Positions 33,864-47,200 are shown, numbered from the stretch's first letter. The stretch: DNA of 64,000 nt from Prorocentrum cordatum (GCA_963575745.1 CAUYUJ010004553.1:1-64000); one strand, 5' to 3'. Notes: generated by a model from the sequence alone, not told the origin. A program made the numbers and translations.

Positions 33864-34839
33864 GGCAGCAGTCAGCGCAACTTCCCGGCAACATGCGCGT
33901 AGGGGCACTCGCGCATGGCTGTTTTTGGTGGGGGAAGATGGGAGCGGACAGCGCGATGGAACCCCCAGCTCGCTCACCCTACCACGCGATGAAAGCATGT
34001 GGTACACGCGCAGGGGCAAACATTTAGTGATCAGCCCTCGGGGCAAGCATTCGGTCAACGGCCCTTGCGTTATGCATGTCAACCCTACGCGGGGGAAGGA
34101 GGAGAGGAATGGAGGGGGGGGAGGAGGAGGAGGAGGAGGAAGAGGACGACGAGGGACTTGATGCGCAAATGGCACCCTCGAGCGACAACTGTCGGTATCG
34201 CACGGAATTGTGACAAAAATTGGATTGAACTTCGTCTTGCCGAGACTGCACAGGGTAAGCAGGGCAGAGAAAGGGAGGGAGGGGGGAACACGTGGCACTC
34301 AGAACGGGGTTCACAAGCGCGGCCTCGAAAATCTGCAATGGCCCTGGAGTCGGACTCGCGCTGGGGAAACATGTCCTCAGAAGCGCTGCGCAAACAGGTC
34401 GTCATGAACAGTGGACAGGAATATGTGGCGCAAGCTATCGCGTCTCCGTCGAACCCCTTGCGAAGAGGGGGCGCCAGGCAGAAATTCCCCGCAAGCTTCT
34501 CAGAAGCATGCGATATCGAATGGGCCGGCACACCCTAACAGCAGCAACCAGGAATCAACTTGAGGGTAGCATCCGCGCGGCGGCGGGCGCTGAAAACCGG
34601 ACGCAGCACGACTGTGAAGCAGAAGAGCGAAGCGCCCCGCGATCGCGAAGCAGAAGGAAGCGCCCCACGACTACGAGGTAGAATAACGAATCAAGTAGAA
34701 AACGAAGCAGGAAGGAGAAGCCAGCCCGAGGGTGGCAGGGGAGCGGAAGCAAAGCTCGAACTTCTATTCAGCACGCGCAATGACGAAGCGCACTGGAAGC
34801 GCACTCGGTTGAATCAGCGCCAAGCTGGGCCACGGAACG
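33862..34839. other. no gene recognised
   Basis: Mixed-composition DNA with a GGAGGAGGAGG run at 34,120-34,145. Frames up to about 180 codons exist but have no domains and no paralog support. 34,560-34,700 repeats GAAGCAGAAG and GCGCCCCGCGATCGCGAAGC. Confidence 0.45.
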
Positions 34840-37150
34840 CTGTATTCTCTTGCACAGCTGCGCTCTAGAGCTCGGACATCTTTATTATCTTGCACAGCTG
34901 TGCTCTAGAGCTCGGACATCTGTATTTTCGTGTCGTTCGTCGTTCGTGTCGTTCGTCCCCCTGGCCCTGGTCGCCCCCTGGCCCCGGCCCTCACCCCCCC
35001 CCTGCCCCGCGTCCAGGCATCCCAGGGCAGCCCGTCCAGGCTTCCCAGGGCAGCCCCCCTGGGCCACGGAACCTTTTATTCTCTTGCACAGCTGTGCTCT
35101 AGAGCTCGGACATTTTTATTTTCGTGTCCTGGTCGTCCCCTGGCTCTGGCCCTCACCCCCCTCCCTGGGCCACGGACCCCTGGCCCTGGTCGCCCCCTGG
35201 CCCTGGCCCTCACCCCCCCCTGCCCCTCGTCCAAGCATCCCAGGGCAGTCCGTCCAGGCTTCCCAGGGCAGTTCCCCTGAGCCACGGAACCCTTTATTTT
35301 CGTGTCGTTCGTCGTTCGTGTTGTTCGCCCCCCTGGCCCTGGTCGCCCCCTTCCCAGAGCAGCCCGTCCAGGCTTCCCAGGGCAGCCCCCCTGGGCCACG
35401 GAACCCTTTATTTTCGTGTCGTTCGTCGTTCGTGTCGTTCGCCCCCCTGGCCCTGGTCGTCCCCCCTGGCCCTGGCCCTCACCCCCCCCTGCCTCCCATT
35501 CAGTCCAGCCTTCCCGGGGCAGCCCGTCCAGGCTTCCCAGGGCAGCCCCCCTGGGCAACGGAACCTTTTATTTTCGTGTCGTTCGTCGTTCGTGTCGTTC
35601 GCCCCCCAGGGCAGCCCGTCCAGGCTTCCCAGGGCAGCCCACCTGGGCCACGGAACCCTTTATTTTCGTGTCGTTCGTGTCGTTCGTCCCCCTGGCCCTG
35701 ACCCCCCCTGCTCCCCGTCCAGGCTTCCCAGGGCAGTCCCCCTGGGCAACGGAACCCTTTATTTTCGTGTCGTTCGTCGTTCGTGTCGTTCGCCCCCCTG
35801 GCCCTGGTCGCCCCCCTGGCCCTGGCCCGCGCCCCCCCCTGCCTCCCATCCAGTCCAGCCTTCCCAGAGCAGCCCGTCCAGGCTTCCCAGGGCAGCCCCC
35901 CTGGGCCACGAAACCTTTTATTATCTTGCACAGCTGTGCTCTAGAGCTCGGACATCTTTATTTTCGTCGTTCGTCGTGTCGTTCGCCCCCCTCGCCCCCC
36001 CCCCTGTCCACGCTTCCCAGGGTAGCCCCCCTGGGCCACGGAACCCTTTAGTTTCGTCGTTCGTCGTGTCGTTCGCCCCCCTCGCCCCCCTCCCGCCCCC
36101 CTCGCCCCTCGCCCAGGCTTCCCAGGGCAGCCCCCCTGTGCCTCGGACACCTTTGTGCGAGAGCCAGGGCACGCGTGCCACTTGTTTTCGTGTCGTTCGT
36201 CGTTCGTGTCGTTCGCCCCCCTGGCCCTGGTCGCCCCCTGGCCCTGGCCCGCACCCCCCCCTGCCCCGCGTCCAGGCATCCCAGGGCAGCCCGTCCAGGC
36301 TTCCCAGGGCAGCCCCCCTGGGCCACGGAACCCTTTATTTTCGTGTCGTTCGTCGTTCGTGTCGTTCGCCCCCCTGGCCCTGGTCGCCCCCCTGGCCCTG
36401 GCCCGCACCCCCCGCTGCCTCCCATCCAGCCCAGCCTTCCCAGAGCAGCCCGTCCAGGCTTCCCAGGGCAGCCCCCCTGGGCCACGGAACCTTTTATATT
36501 TCCCCCTCGCACCACCCCCCTCTCGCCAGCTTCCCAGGGCAGCCCCTGAGCCTCGGGCACCTTTGTGCAAGAGCCAAGGCACGCGTGCCACTTGTTTTCG
36601 TCGTTCGTCGCGTCGTTCGTCCCCCTCGCCCCCCCCCTGTCCACGCTTCCCAAGGTAGCCCCCCTGGGCCACGGAACCCGTTATTTTCGTCGTTCGTCGC
36701 GTCGTTCGCCCCCCTCGCCCCCCCCCCCGCCCCCCTCGCCCCCCCCCTGTCCACGCTTCCCAGGGCGCCCCTCGCCCCCCCCTGTCCACGCTTCCTAGAG
36801 CTCCCCCTGGTTTATGTTCGTCCGTCCGTTCGTCGTCCTCGCCCCCTCCCGCCCCCCTCGCCCCTCCCCTGTCCGCGCTCCCAGGTAGCCCCCCCTGGGC
36901 ACGGAACCCTTTATTTCTGTCCACGCTTCCCAGGGTAGCCCCCCTGGGCCACGGAACCCTTTATTTTCGTCGTTCGTCGTGTCGTTCGCCCCCCCCTCCC
37001 TGCCCACGCTTCCCAGGGTGCCCCCCTGGGCCACTTTTATTTTCGCGTCGTGTCGTGTCGTGTCGTTCGCCCCCCTGCCCCCCCCCTCTGCCCCCCCCCG
37101 CCCAGGCTTCCCAGGGCAGCCCCCCTGAGCCTCGGACATCTTTGCGTCAG
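34840..37150. repeat. C-rich ~110-190 bp tandem repeat
   Basis: Roughly 16-18 imperfect units built from CACGGAACCCTTTATTTTCG, TGTCGTTCGTCGTTCGTGTC, GTTCGCCCCCCTGGCCCTGG, TCGCCCCCTGGCCC and CAGGCTTCCCAGGGCAGCCC. Early units carry TGCTCTAGAGCTCGGACATC. Unit length shrinks toward the right. Frames of 604 codons on plus and 327 on minus are artefacts of this Pro/Gly-coding repeat. Confidence 0.92.
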
Positions 37151-37385
37151 AGCCAGGGCACGCGTGCCACTTGTTCGCGGTCCCACCCCGCCGGGACATA
37201 TCTCGTCCAAAACCCACCAACGCCACCCTCCTGGCCACGGCACCCCCACCCATGGAACCTCTGTTCTTGGGATCACCTACCAGACAGCCCCTCGCCCAAA
37301 ACCAACCAACGCCCCCCTGCCGGCCACGGCGCCCCGACCCTGGTTAAGTTACCCCCGCCCACGGAACCTCTGTTTTGGGCTTCCC
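37151..37385. repeat. two ~110-bp tandem units
   Basis: CTCGTCCAAAACCCACCAAC ... CCATGGAACCTCTGTTCTTG and CTCGCCCAAAACCAACCAAC ... CCACGGAACCTCTGTTTTGG are two diverged copies of one unit. Confidence 0.7.
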
Positions 37386-39013
37386 TCCTACGGTTTAGGA
37401 ATGGCTCTGGGGCCTCCGCGGGTTTCGGCGTCGGATGCACTCCGAAAGCCTCTGCCCGAGACTTCCGCGATTCCCGCGCCGACGAAGCTCCGGCGTGAAA
37501 CTTCTCAGTTGTAACCCTGAAACGCCCGGGGAAGAACGAGGGTGGGAAATATGAGCACCACCCCCGTCAGATTAGGGCCCCATTGGGAGAGGGCCCCCGC
37601 TCGAGACTGCGTCGCAACTCACTCGCAGACGAGGCTCCCGCTCCAGGGTTCTTGAATACTTGAGTCTCTGCATACTTTCCGGGCCCCCCTAGATGCGCCT
37701 GGCCCTCGGGCCAGGCAGGATGGCGGGATGAGCCGACGGCCCCAAGATGCATGCCACTCCGAACCCATATTCGGCGCCCCATCGCGCGGCTCTGTCGCGC
37801 GCCGCCATCTGCTTCGGCCGCGCGCTCACGCGCCAACTAATGGACGCGCAACAACTGGTTCGAACGCGCACAGAAGGCGAACATGCCTCAATCTACGTTT
37901 TTGGGGTCGGCGGCAGAGGCGACGGCCTCTAGATTTGCCGCGCTGCCCTTCGTCCGCCCTTCGTCATGTTGCGGTCGGTATTTTCGCCGTTCCCGTTCCT
38001 TGCCCCCCCCCCCATCGCCTGTCGCGCCCGAAACCGCAATGAACCCGGTCGAGTCGCGCGCGTGCCATGCGACACCCCCCAGGAACCGGACAGGCCAGCA
38101 TGGCAAGAACACGCCGCGCACATACACCGATACATAATCTGGCGAAGGATTCAACAACGCAGCCGCGAGCGCCGCAGTTGTGAACATCACTTTCGGCGGT
38201 GCTCTTTATGGGGGCACGAAACTTGTGAACATGTGCCCCCTCAACGAAGCTTCCAAAGATGCCCGCTGAACATAATCCCCAGACAATTTTGTAACAAAAA
38301 GCAAGGGCGTAATCAGCACGAGCTGATGACTCGCGCTCACACGGAATTCCTCGTTGAAGATAAATAAATGCAATAATATATCCCCATCGCGATGCGATTT
38401 AAAAGAATTACCCAACCTTTCCAGGCAAGGCCATAAACTCGCGCCGCCGCTGGAGCCTTCGGCGGAGTTCCCCATGAGGCCTTCGGAGCGCTTTCCTCCG
38501 TCCGCGATTTGTTCGCTGAGGGGGCGCGAGGAAATCGAAGCCGCCCCAGATGCCCCTCCCCCCCCCCCCCTGCGGGTTTCCCCGTTTTTCCCCGCGCGCT
38601 CCAAAATCCAAGGCCGCGGTCGCAACGCAGCGCGGAGCCCCTGCGACGCGCGGCGGTCGCTCCGACGGGTTCCCAACGACGCACGCAGGTCGCCCGCTGC
38701 AGCGGGGCAGGGCGAGCTTGCTGGCTGGCCGATAGCGGGCAGGATTCCGGCCGCTGGGCAGAGCGACGACGGGCGAGTAGGATGTTTGGTAAAACTGATG
38801 GATCTCCCCGCTTCCAGAACTGGCGCGGGCTTCCACTTGCGGTTCCCTTGCTCCTGCCCTTGCCTCTTTGCTTGCCCTTTCTCTCTCCCTCTCTCTTCAC
38901 CGCCGCTCCGCGGCTCAAGCCTTTCTAAGGCCAAGCTGGGGGTCGGCCTCGGGTGGCCTAAGGCCGGGCCCCGGGGACGGGGCCGGAAGACCTTCGCCCG
39001 AGCCCGGGCACGA
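37386..39013. other. no certain gene; left flank of the retroelement
   Basis: Low-confidence frames only. The frame that later becomes retroelement ORF A is open from 38,354, but its translation before the ATG at 39,014 is Arg/Pro/Ser-rich, has no repeats of family motifs and includes a CCCCCCCCCC run, so I treat this part as non-coding flank. No terminal repeat matching the right side was found. Confidence 0.4.
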
Positions 39014-42000
39014 ATGGGGGCGCCCGCAGCCATGGAGCTGCGCCTGGCGCCGCGCGGCCGAGTCGCGCAGCTGCGCGGCGGTGGTGAGCCCGGGTGCCGA
39101 GCGGCACTGGCTCACGCTAGCCGCGGAGCACCTGGGGGCGGTGGGGCAGCACGCGTGGCGTGGGCGCAGCTCGCCGCCGCCGAGCAGGGAGCCGGGCGCG
39201 CGTCAGCGCCGGCTCCCGCTCAGGCCCAGACAAGGGCGGCGAAGCGTGCATGCGCGCTGGGGCCCGTCTGGTTCGTCGTTCTCCTGGAGGCGGTGGGAGT
39301 GGCCGGCGCCGAGCTCGCGCACGGGCAGGCCCCCAGCGCCGAGGTCTACTACGACGACGAGGTGAGCGTGGACATGAAGGAGTTCTGGCTCGACGGGCCC
39401 ATGGACTCCTCCGTGCGCGTGGGCGCGCTGCCGGTCGGGGTCCACTCCATCGGCGGGCGTGCTGCTCCAGCAGGGAGCAGTGGAGGGGGCCCGCCGCGCG
39501 AGCGCTCTGCGCCGCCGGCTGGCCCACCCCCCCAGGACCCGACCCACGCACCCCCCGACCCCCCCGATGGGGATCCATCGTCCTGGATCAGAGGTTGGGG
39601 TCTTTTCGGCATCAGCTGGAAGGACATCGGCAATCGCACACACTGGTTTGCCGAGGGGATGGGTGGGGGTACCTTCCGGGCTGTGGGGAGTTTCAGGTCG
39701 GCCTTCTCGACCCGCGAGGCAGGAGGCTGGCTGAGCTCAGATGGTGGCTGGGTGCTGTACATGGCAGACCAGATGGGCCTCTCCCTGTTCGGCTCCGCGT
39801 GGCCGCTGATCGCCGGGTTCGTGGTTGTCTTCGCCGGCACCGGGGTGGTCGCGCTCCTGGCCCACAGCCTGAGGACGCTCTTCGCACCCTGCAGCTGGGC
39901 GGCTTGGACCTGTGGCCTGGTGCTGGCGCGCTGCCCCTGCCCGAGGCGCCGGACGCCTGGCGAGGCTAAGCTCGACAAGCTGGTCCCGCCGGCAGCGCCA
40001 CCACTCACCGATGTGGCGTGGCACGGGCCGACTACGGGTGCCGACCCGACGACCGACTGGCACCGCAAGAGCATCAAGGAAGGCCGGGGCTCCAAGCGCG
40101 GCCAGAACGACCTCATGATCAGGGCGGACTACCGGGTCGCACGGCTCAAGCTCAACATGAAGTCTCCAGAACGTATCAATCGCCAAGGATTGTGGGTAGA
40201 GTATGACTCTGTGAAGGGTGCCAGCGACAAGAGTTTCCGGCGCGAGTTGGAGCAGCGGGATCCTCGCTGGCTTCACCTGTGCCGTTCCTCCGGCTGTACC
40301 GGGTGTAAGGGGCGCGAGAACGAGCTGCGCTGCAAGGATTACGCCGCTCTCGACAATGAAGCTATTGTGGACCTCGGTGACTACTCGAAGTTCACACCAT
40401 GCCGAATTTTCGTCTGGCTCTGGAGGGGGGCGGGCCTTGTCTACAAGTTGCTGCTGTACATCCTCTCGTGGCTCTCATGTTGCGGTGCATGCCTCTGCCG
40501 CCGGCGCCGCCGCCGTCACAGGACTGGCGACGCGGAGCCTGGCGTGCAGGGGTCAGTGGCAAGACTACTTGATCAGGAGTCCGAGTCCGAGGTGGACGCC
40601 GAGGACAACCCCTGCGAGGCGGTGAAGGTGGGGCTCATGATCAAGGGCAAGATGCGTCCACTAGCACCCGAGGGCTGTCGGGACGCTGCGCGCGGGGACC
40701 CTACTGTGCTGTTGGTGGAAGATGGACGGGCTTCGGACCTCCCACTCCCAAGCGAAGGCAGCGCAACGGCTTGCCTCTGCGAGCATCACCGGCAAATCTA
40801 CATGGTCCTGCGCTATGGCGAGAAGTGCTCCCAGGTGACGTGCTTCCGGGAGGCGGTGGGCATGGCCTCAGGGGTCCCGCTCTGCCTGCAGCACCTTGGG
40901 GGCGATGCAGCCCGTGCGATCCACGACAACCCGGCAGGAGTCGGGTTCTTCGCAGGACTGCGGCGCCGAGCTCGGCGGAGCCCAGCACCACGGAGTCGCG
41001 CACCGGAGCGGGCGGCTGCCACCCCGGCCCGGAGTCGCACTCCAGAGCGCTCCGCCCCAACGACCTCTGCTCCAGAGGCGCCCTCCAGCCCTGGCGACCC
41101 CGTCCCGGCGCCGGCTGGGCCACCGAGCGTGCGCTTCGAAGCGCCGCCGGTTCCAGATTTCCCCAAGCCGCCTACTCAGCCACCCATGCCCCTCGGGCAG
41201 CACTTCATCATACGGGCGAGAGTACATTGGCCAGAAGGAGCGCAGTGGATGATTTTCAGAGGAAGGGCAATCGACGCCGCCGCGGCCAGCACAGTGGCCG
41301 ATTACTTCGACGGTGCGTTGGCGCTCGAAGTGGCAGACCCGTCCGGCATCACCATCCGCTTTCTCGTGAAACCTGACGGCGTCATCCGTGCACCGTCCAC
41401 GGGGCCATCCGGGCGCCTGCCCGCAGGGTTCATCGAGGAGATGCTCCACCACGCGCCCTTGGGATGCGAGGAGCTTGGCATCAGCGTCTCGGCGACCAAC
41501 GTACCCGAGAAAGTCTGGCACAAGTTGGCGGCGTGGCATGGCCTACCCGTAGGTGGGCGAGCTGGGCCACTCAGCGAGGCTCGCTGGCGGCTGCTCAAGG
41601 AGAAGGTGGTCACCCTAGTCAAGTGGCACCCCGAGGGGGGTGTGGCGCCCAGCCCGAGCTTCGAAGCGCAGGCCACCGAGGCGGACGCCAAGTTGCGCAG
41701 CCACTGGCAGCGGCTCGATCCCAGCAGCTCACCCAGGCCGCCCTCAGGGTCCACACGACGGGGTTCTCGTTCGCCGTCAGCCGAGGGCGGGCGGGCAGCT
41801 AGCTCCGAGGCACCAGCATCGGGAGAGAGTCATCAAGGAGACGAGGGCGGGGACATGATGGCCTGCTACTTGGAGGAGAAGGCCCGTGGGTCGAGCGACG
41901 CAGCAGCGGTGCAGAGTGTGGCTGCCGGCTTCGATGAAGAAGCCCAGCAGGTGCTCGCCGGCCTCATCCGCTACGCCCAATACCTCAAGCAGCAGACGAA

Positions 42001-43400
42001 CGAGCCCGAAGAACTTGCACGACTTGATGGGCACATCGGCAGTTGGGAGGTGCTCCAGCAAGGGCCTTCGCGACCGCAGACCCCAGAGGCAGCGCCTAGC
42101 AGCCTCCAAGGGCTCCTCAAGCTCCCTCCCGAGCGCCACCGCTCGCAGGGGCCGCCGGCCTCCCCGGCCGACAGCGTGCCCCTGTTCGAAGCGCGTCCGC
42201 CCCTCTCGCCAGCTGTCGCCCCGCCGGCTTTCACTGTCGGACAGCGGGACGCCGGCCCCCCGGCTACCACAGCTGGGTTGGGCCCGGTCGTCCGCCCACA
42301 GGCTCCGAACATCGGATCCCTGTTCTGCTACGACCAGCACGTCAGTGACTTGGGCCTACCCCCAGGTTTGACCACAGCGCCAGCGCGCTACGCCGCTGGG
42401 ACCCGAGAGGACAGTGGGGGCGCCGACCCGTTCGGCCTCGTGCAGCCCGGGGCAACGCTGGACGCGAACACCGCGAGGATGCTCCACGCCTTGGAAGGGG
42501 TCGCTAGTGCCCGGCAGGGCGACAAGGCAGCCCAGCGAGGGACGGTGGCGGCACTGGGCAGGGCCGAGGAGTTGGACGTCTATCTGGCGCGCGGCTGCGG
42601 CCAGTTGACCGTGGAGGTCTGCGACGAGGTCCTCGGACGCGAGCTGTTCTACGCTCTGCGCCGGACCTGTGAGCAGAACAAGGCCCTGATGCTCGCCGTC
42701 GAGACGCCCACGACGGTGTCCAATCGGATCGCGATGGCGTGCGCCTCGCTCAGCTTCGGCGGCAGCAGCCTGGACAACCTGGCCCCGTGGTCGGCCTCTG
42801 TGGCGGACTTCCCGACCTGCAAGACGGTTGCGTTCGACAAGTACAGTGCGCCGCATGACACCAAGCTGGAACCTAGGCCCAGGGCCCCTGTGGTCTTCGA
42901 CCAGTGGAAGCGGCAGGCCCAGAACATGACCAGGTTCTTTGGGCTCGTCTTCGGACGAGAGCATGTTAAGGAGCGCCTGGAATGCCTGGAGACGCTCGCG
43001 CGGGAGTGCGAGAAAGACGACCACGCTTTCCCGCCCAAGTTCGTCTACGAGTTGTGGGAGGAGCTGTGGGCGACCTGGTGCGAGCGACTTCGAGAAAAGA
43101 AGCGAGGCCTCTTGCGTGTGCTGCAGACGGACAACCCTCGGAAGGAGGATCTCAAAATGGTGGCCTTTGCCCCCCGGTCGGACGGACGCCCAGCATTCGT
43201 CTTTCCCAACGTCTTTGACCTCGAGTCCCCCACAGGCTACTACCAGGAGGTCGTGCGCCCGCGGCAGCAGCGCTACCTCCAGACCGTCCTCAACGACTCG
43301 ATGGACGGGGTGCGTGGCGCCCCGGGCAAAGAGGGGAGGTCAGAGGAGAAGGAGATGAGCCAGCCACGGAGCCTCAAGAACAACGAGCTGGAGCTACCCC
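39014..43400 (+). CDS. retroelement ORF A: structural region with membrane-like segments
   Basis: Starts at the first ATG that precedes protein-like sequence (frame open to 43,477). Hydrophobic segments lie at nt 39,247-39,310 (GPVWFVVLLEAVGVAGA), 39,775-39,870 (WPLIAGFVVVFAGTGVVALL) and 40,409-40,498 (IFVWLWRGAGLVYKLLLYIL), followed by CLCRRRRRRH. A Cys/His-rich module at 40,618-40,905 has CLCEHH...KCSQVTC...VPLCLQHL spacing suggestive of zinc binding. Beyond it are Ser/Pro/Arg-rich linkers (to about 41,130) and a folded-looking region to 43,300 (PAFVFPNVFDLESPTGYYQE). No enzymatic motif is seen. By position it replaces a Gag protein, but membrane-spanning segments are not typical of DIRS Gag; that this region belongs to the element is inference from frame continuity. 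Confidence 0.65.
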
Positions 43401-44281
43401 CAAGAAGAAGCCTAAGGCCAAGGCCCAGCCGAAAGCCAGCTCCGCACGGGCCGCGTACCCTGCGGGCAAGCGGCTGAACGCCCAGGAGATCAAGCTGTCC
43501 GTCCGGCACGCGCCCTGCGACAAGCAGGGCAAGCCGCTCTGCTGGGACAATTCGACCTGGATAGGCTGCAAGAAGGGGACCCAAGGGTGCTCACACTCGC
43601 ACGAGCTCATCAAGGGCCTGAAGGACGTGCACTGGACTGTGCAGTGCCAGCTCCTCAGGCGGGGTGGGCTTCGCAACGCTGCCAAGATCGACCCAGCCTC
43701 GGTCAACGGAAGGATCGCACAGCTGAGGGCCCAAGCTAAGACCGAGGCGGACAGCAAGCGAGCCGCAGGCGCTGGTGCAGCGGAGAGCCAACCCACTAAG
43801 ACAGGCTGGGCACCGCCCGACGAGCACGCCGAGGTCCAGTGCACCGAGCTGGAGTCGGAGCTTCGGGAAGCCGCTCAAGGGCCCGATACGACCTGGCTCG
43901 ATGACCCACGCGCTGATAGCCCGTCCCTGGTTGGGACAAGTGTCTGCGCAGACGAAGGAGCCCTGGCCCAGCGGAAGCTGCTCGAGGCCGTCCAGGAGAG
44001 CGGGGCACTCGACCCCGTGAGCCATGCCAGTGACTACATGCGGTCGCATGTCCTGGCACGTCTTGCCTGCGCCCGCGGGCGCGAGGAAGAGCTCTCAGTC
44101 GAACAGGTGCTCCTTGAGGCGACGCGCCAAGGTGGACCCACTCTGGCCGCCGAAGCTAGCGAACTTCTGGATCGCCTCGGGGCGAAGGCTGGTAACCTGG
44201 GGGCTGACCCTGACGTCATCATCACCCCAGTGCGGTGGGACGCTGAGAAGTCGGTGGTCAAGGCTCGGTCACAGTACAAGG
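43321..44281 (+). CDS. retroelement ORF B: CCCH zinc knuckle region
   Basis: Continues ORF A after a one-base frame change somewhere in 43,290-43,400. A basic stretch (TPKKKPKAKAQPKASS) precedes a zinc knuckle at nt 43,540-43,602 with spacing C-x8-C-x6-C-x3-H (CWDNSTWIGCKKGTQGCSHSH with the last His as ligand in CSHSH). A helical, Gln/Glu-rich segment follows. The frame stays open to 44,742, but the sensible reading passes to ORF C at about 44,281. Nucleic-acid binding is the likely role. Confidence 0.65.
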
Positions 44282-44282
44282 C

Positions 44283-47200
44283 CATACTTGGCGCTACCTC
44301 GATTACCAGGACCAGCTGCCGTTGGACGAGTGCGTCGCGAAGCGATTACAGGTGGCCGCCGGTGTTTCGGAGGAACGACAGCGCCTCCCACTCCACCTGG
44401 CGGCCGCCAAGCTTTGGGTGCAGCTGGAGACTCCACCCGACGCCCAGCAGGTCAAGGACCTGGCCCTTGAGATCCGCAGGGGCATCCTGGAGAAGGCTAC
44501 CGACGCGGCCGCGGGCCTCGCTGATGCTCCGCCCTGGATATCCCCCAGGGAGGCCGAGGTCCGGATGCACATTCATGACGCAGTGCATCGCGACCATGAC
44601 AAAGATTTCCGGTGCGTCGCCCTCTTCCCGTGCGAAGCATTGGAGAAGGTGGTACTCAGAGTATGGCGAGCGGATCACTGGGGTCACCTGGATATCGATA
44701 CAGTCCTCCCCGTGGGGGAGCCCAAGCAGGAGTGCCACGTGATTATCCATCGCGGGCATATGCGCGTCCTCCACCCTCCGCCTGGAGCCGACGGCCGGCG
44801 AGTAGCAGACGAGCTCATCCGCACCTGGGCCACGAGCGGAAAGGACCTCAAGGAGCTCCCCACCATGGGCTGGGAGACGTACCTCGCCTCGGAGGAGGAT
44901 GGCAGTCCGGCGGTGGCCAGTAAGCCTCCCCCGTGCCAGCACTGCAGAGCCCTTGCAGCACAGCAGCAGCAGCGTGGGAGAGCCGCCGGCGGGGCAACCG
45001 CCGCGGTCGAGCTCCCCACCGAGGTGGAGTGTCCAGACTTCGGGGATTTGGAGTCTCTGCGATTGAGGCCCGCGTTCGCGTGGGGGCTCAGGACTCGTGA
45101 GATTTTCGCCGGTACAGGGCGTTGGACGCAGGCCATGAGGGATGCGGGCATCGCCACCAGCGAGTCTGTCGAGCACTTCGGGCAGCCGTTGCTCGGCAAG
45201 GACCCCAGGCCGCAGTTCGACATACGCGACCCGCTGGTACGGGAGCGCCTGTACCAAGAGTTCAGCGCGCCCCCCGGTCCCGACGAAGCCAACGTGCTGC
45301 AGTTCGCCCCGCCCTGCGTGAGCCACTGCCCCTGGCAGCTGGCAGCAGGAGGGACGAGGACTTTCGAGTGCCCAGATGGAACCGGGGAGCGGCAAATCGA
45401 GATCGACGGCAACGCATTCGGGGAGTTCGCGTGCATAGGGGCGAAGCGGGGCTACGAGGCGGGACGAGAGTCCCTCATCGAGTCGTCAGCACGGGATGGG
45501 CGGTACCCCAAGCTGTGGGACCGCCCCTGCATGCGAGCCCTGATGCGCACGACTGGAGCCCGAGTCCTCGCCATAGACATGTGTGAGTGGGGACTCGCAC
45601 CACCGGATGAGCCACAGCATCGGTATCAGCAGCGGACCTGGTGGTTGGCATCACTCGGGCTCTACCCCTATGCCTTGATCTTGGCCAGGAGGTGCACAGG
45701 CCAGCACACGCATCGCACGTTGGAGGGCGGCCTACCGTACGATCTGACGGACGCCCAGGTGGAAGCCTACAACCTCGACGCGCGCCCGCGGCTCAGCAAG
45801 GCCGAGGCCAGCGAATTGATCAAACTCAGCACCAAGCTGGGCGAGGCCGGCGGGTGCTACGGCCTCGACAGCGACGGGGCCACCGTCGCGCTGCCCCCGG
45901 ACGACAAGCTGATCCGCGTGAACCAGCTCATCGCGCGGGCCGCCCCAGACAATTTCCACTGGGCGAGGATCGATTTCCGCACCAAGCAGCACTACTCCGC
46001 TTTGCCTGAGAACCAGTGGGCCCTCTACTTCGGGAAGACCCCCGAGGGCGAGCTCCGCTTCACCCTCGGCAAGCAAGCCCCGCCCAACCTGGAAGGTGGA
46101 GGACGCGTTCCCAGCGGTACTCCCCAGCTCAGCGCTGCGGCGAAAGGGGAGTTGGGAAGCGCCGGCTTCGGGCTGGGACTACGGGGCATGCGGAGGACTC
46201 AGCACGCGGGGCAGTATGCACCGCGGCTGTGCGCTGCCTGGGCAGCCGCGCTTAAGGCAGCGGCTGCCGGCACCGCCCCAGAGAAGCTGGAACAACAGAT
46301 CGCCGCGATGGACGCCGAGGCGCGGGCTTTGGAAGAGAAGTTGGAGAGCAAGGTGGCGCGGGCCGGGCGTTCTGACGCCCTGGAACAAGAACCCCCCCCC
46401 TCTTTTCAGCCTCCGGCCTGTGCGGGAGAGGGCGGCAGTACCGAGAATGGGGCCATCAACGAACACAGCGTGAAGTGCGGCAGCCTAAAGCAGAGCGCCA
46501 ACACCTGCTGCCTGCCCCACTCGATATGGAGAAGCTCGATGGAGGTCGAGTTTGACGAGGGCTCGAAGGGCCCCCGGAGAGGCGGTCGTTCAAAGGACGA
46601 CTACCTGGAGAGGAACGCGGCGGAGGAGGACGGCAGGAGCTCAAAGGGCGAAGGCCGAGGTGAGGACGAGGCGGAGGTGGAGACCGACGGCGAGCCGACC
46701 ATAATCGTGTGGGGTGGCGACGAGAAGCGGGGCGGCAAGCGAGGTGGCAAGCGAGGAGGCTGGAAGCGCAACAAGGCGCGCAAGCGTGAAGCACGCGAAG
46801 CTGCTGCTCGCGGAGGGGGCGGATCTGGCGGAGGTGGCGATGATGATGGCGACGGGGACGAGAGCCCCGAGGAGGAAGAGGAGGAGAACCGCCGCCAGAA
46901 AAAGGCAAGGGAGGCCGAGGACGAGGCGTCGCGGGCCAGCCCAGTGCGGGTTTTCGTCCCGCAGCAGGGAGACCAGTGGGTGCTGCTCAAGGGGGGCCCG
47001 TTCGAAGCTGGAGAGGTCAAGGCAAGGCTGAGGGTCTCTGAGACACTATCCGGGGGCTTCTTCGACGCAGACCAGCTGTACCTCTTCGAGTACACAGAGG
47101 ATGATGATACTGCAGGAGCACATGGGCCACCCCTCGACGACGAGGAGGCGGTTCGCCCCGGCGAGAAGTTGCTGCTGTGGGCCACGCTGAAGCCGCCGAA

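Noticed and set aside
35124-36938. 604-codon Pro-rich frame, and 327-codon Gly-rich frame on the other strand
   Set aside because: Both are produced by the C-rich tandem repeat; no domain and no unique sequence.
38913-38925. GGCTCAAG, the 3' end of the dinoflagellate spliced leader
   Set aside because: Only eight bases match and the upstream CCGTAGCCATTTT part is absent, so it is not a convincing spliced-leader relic.
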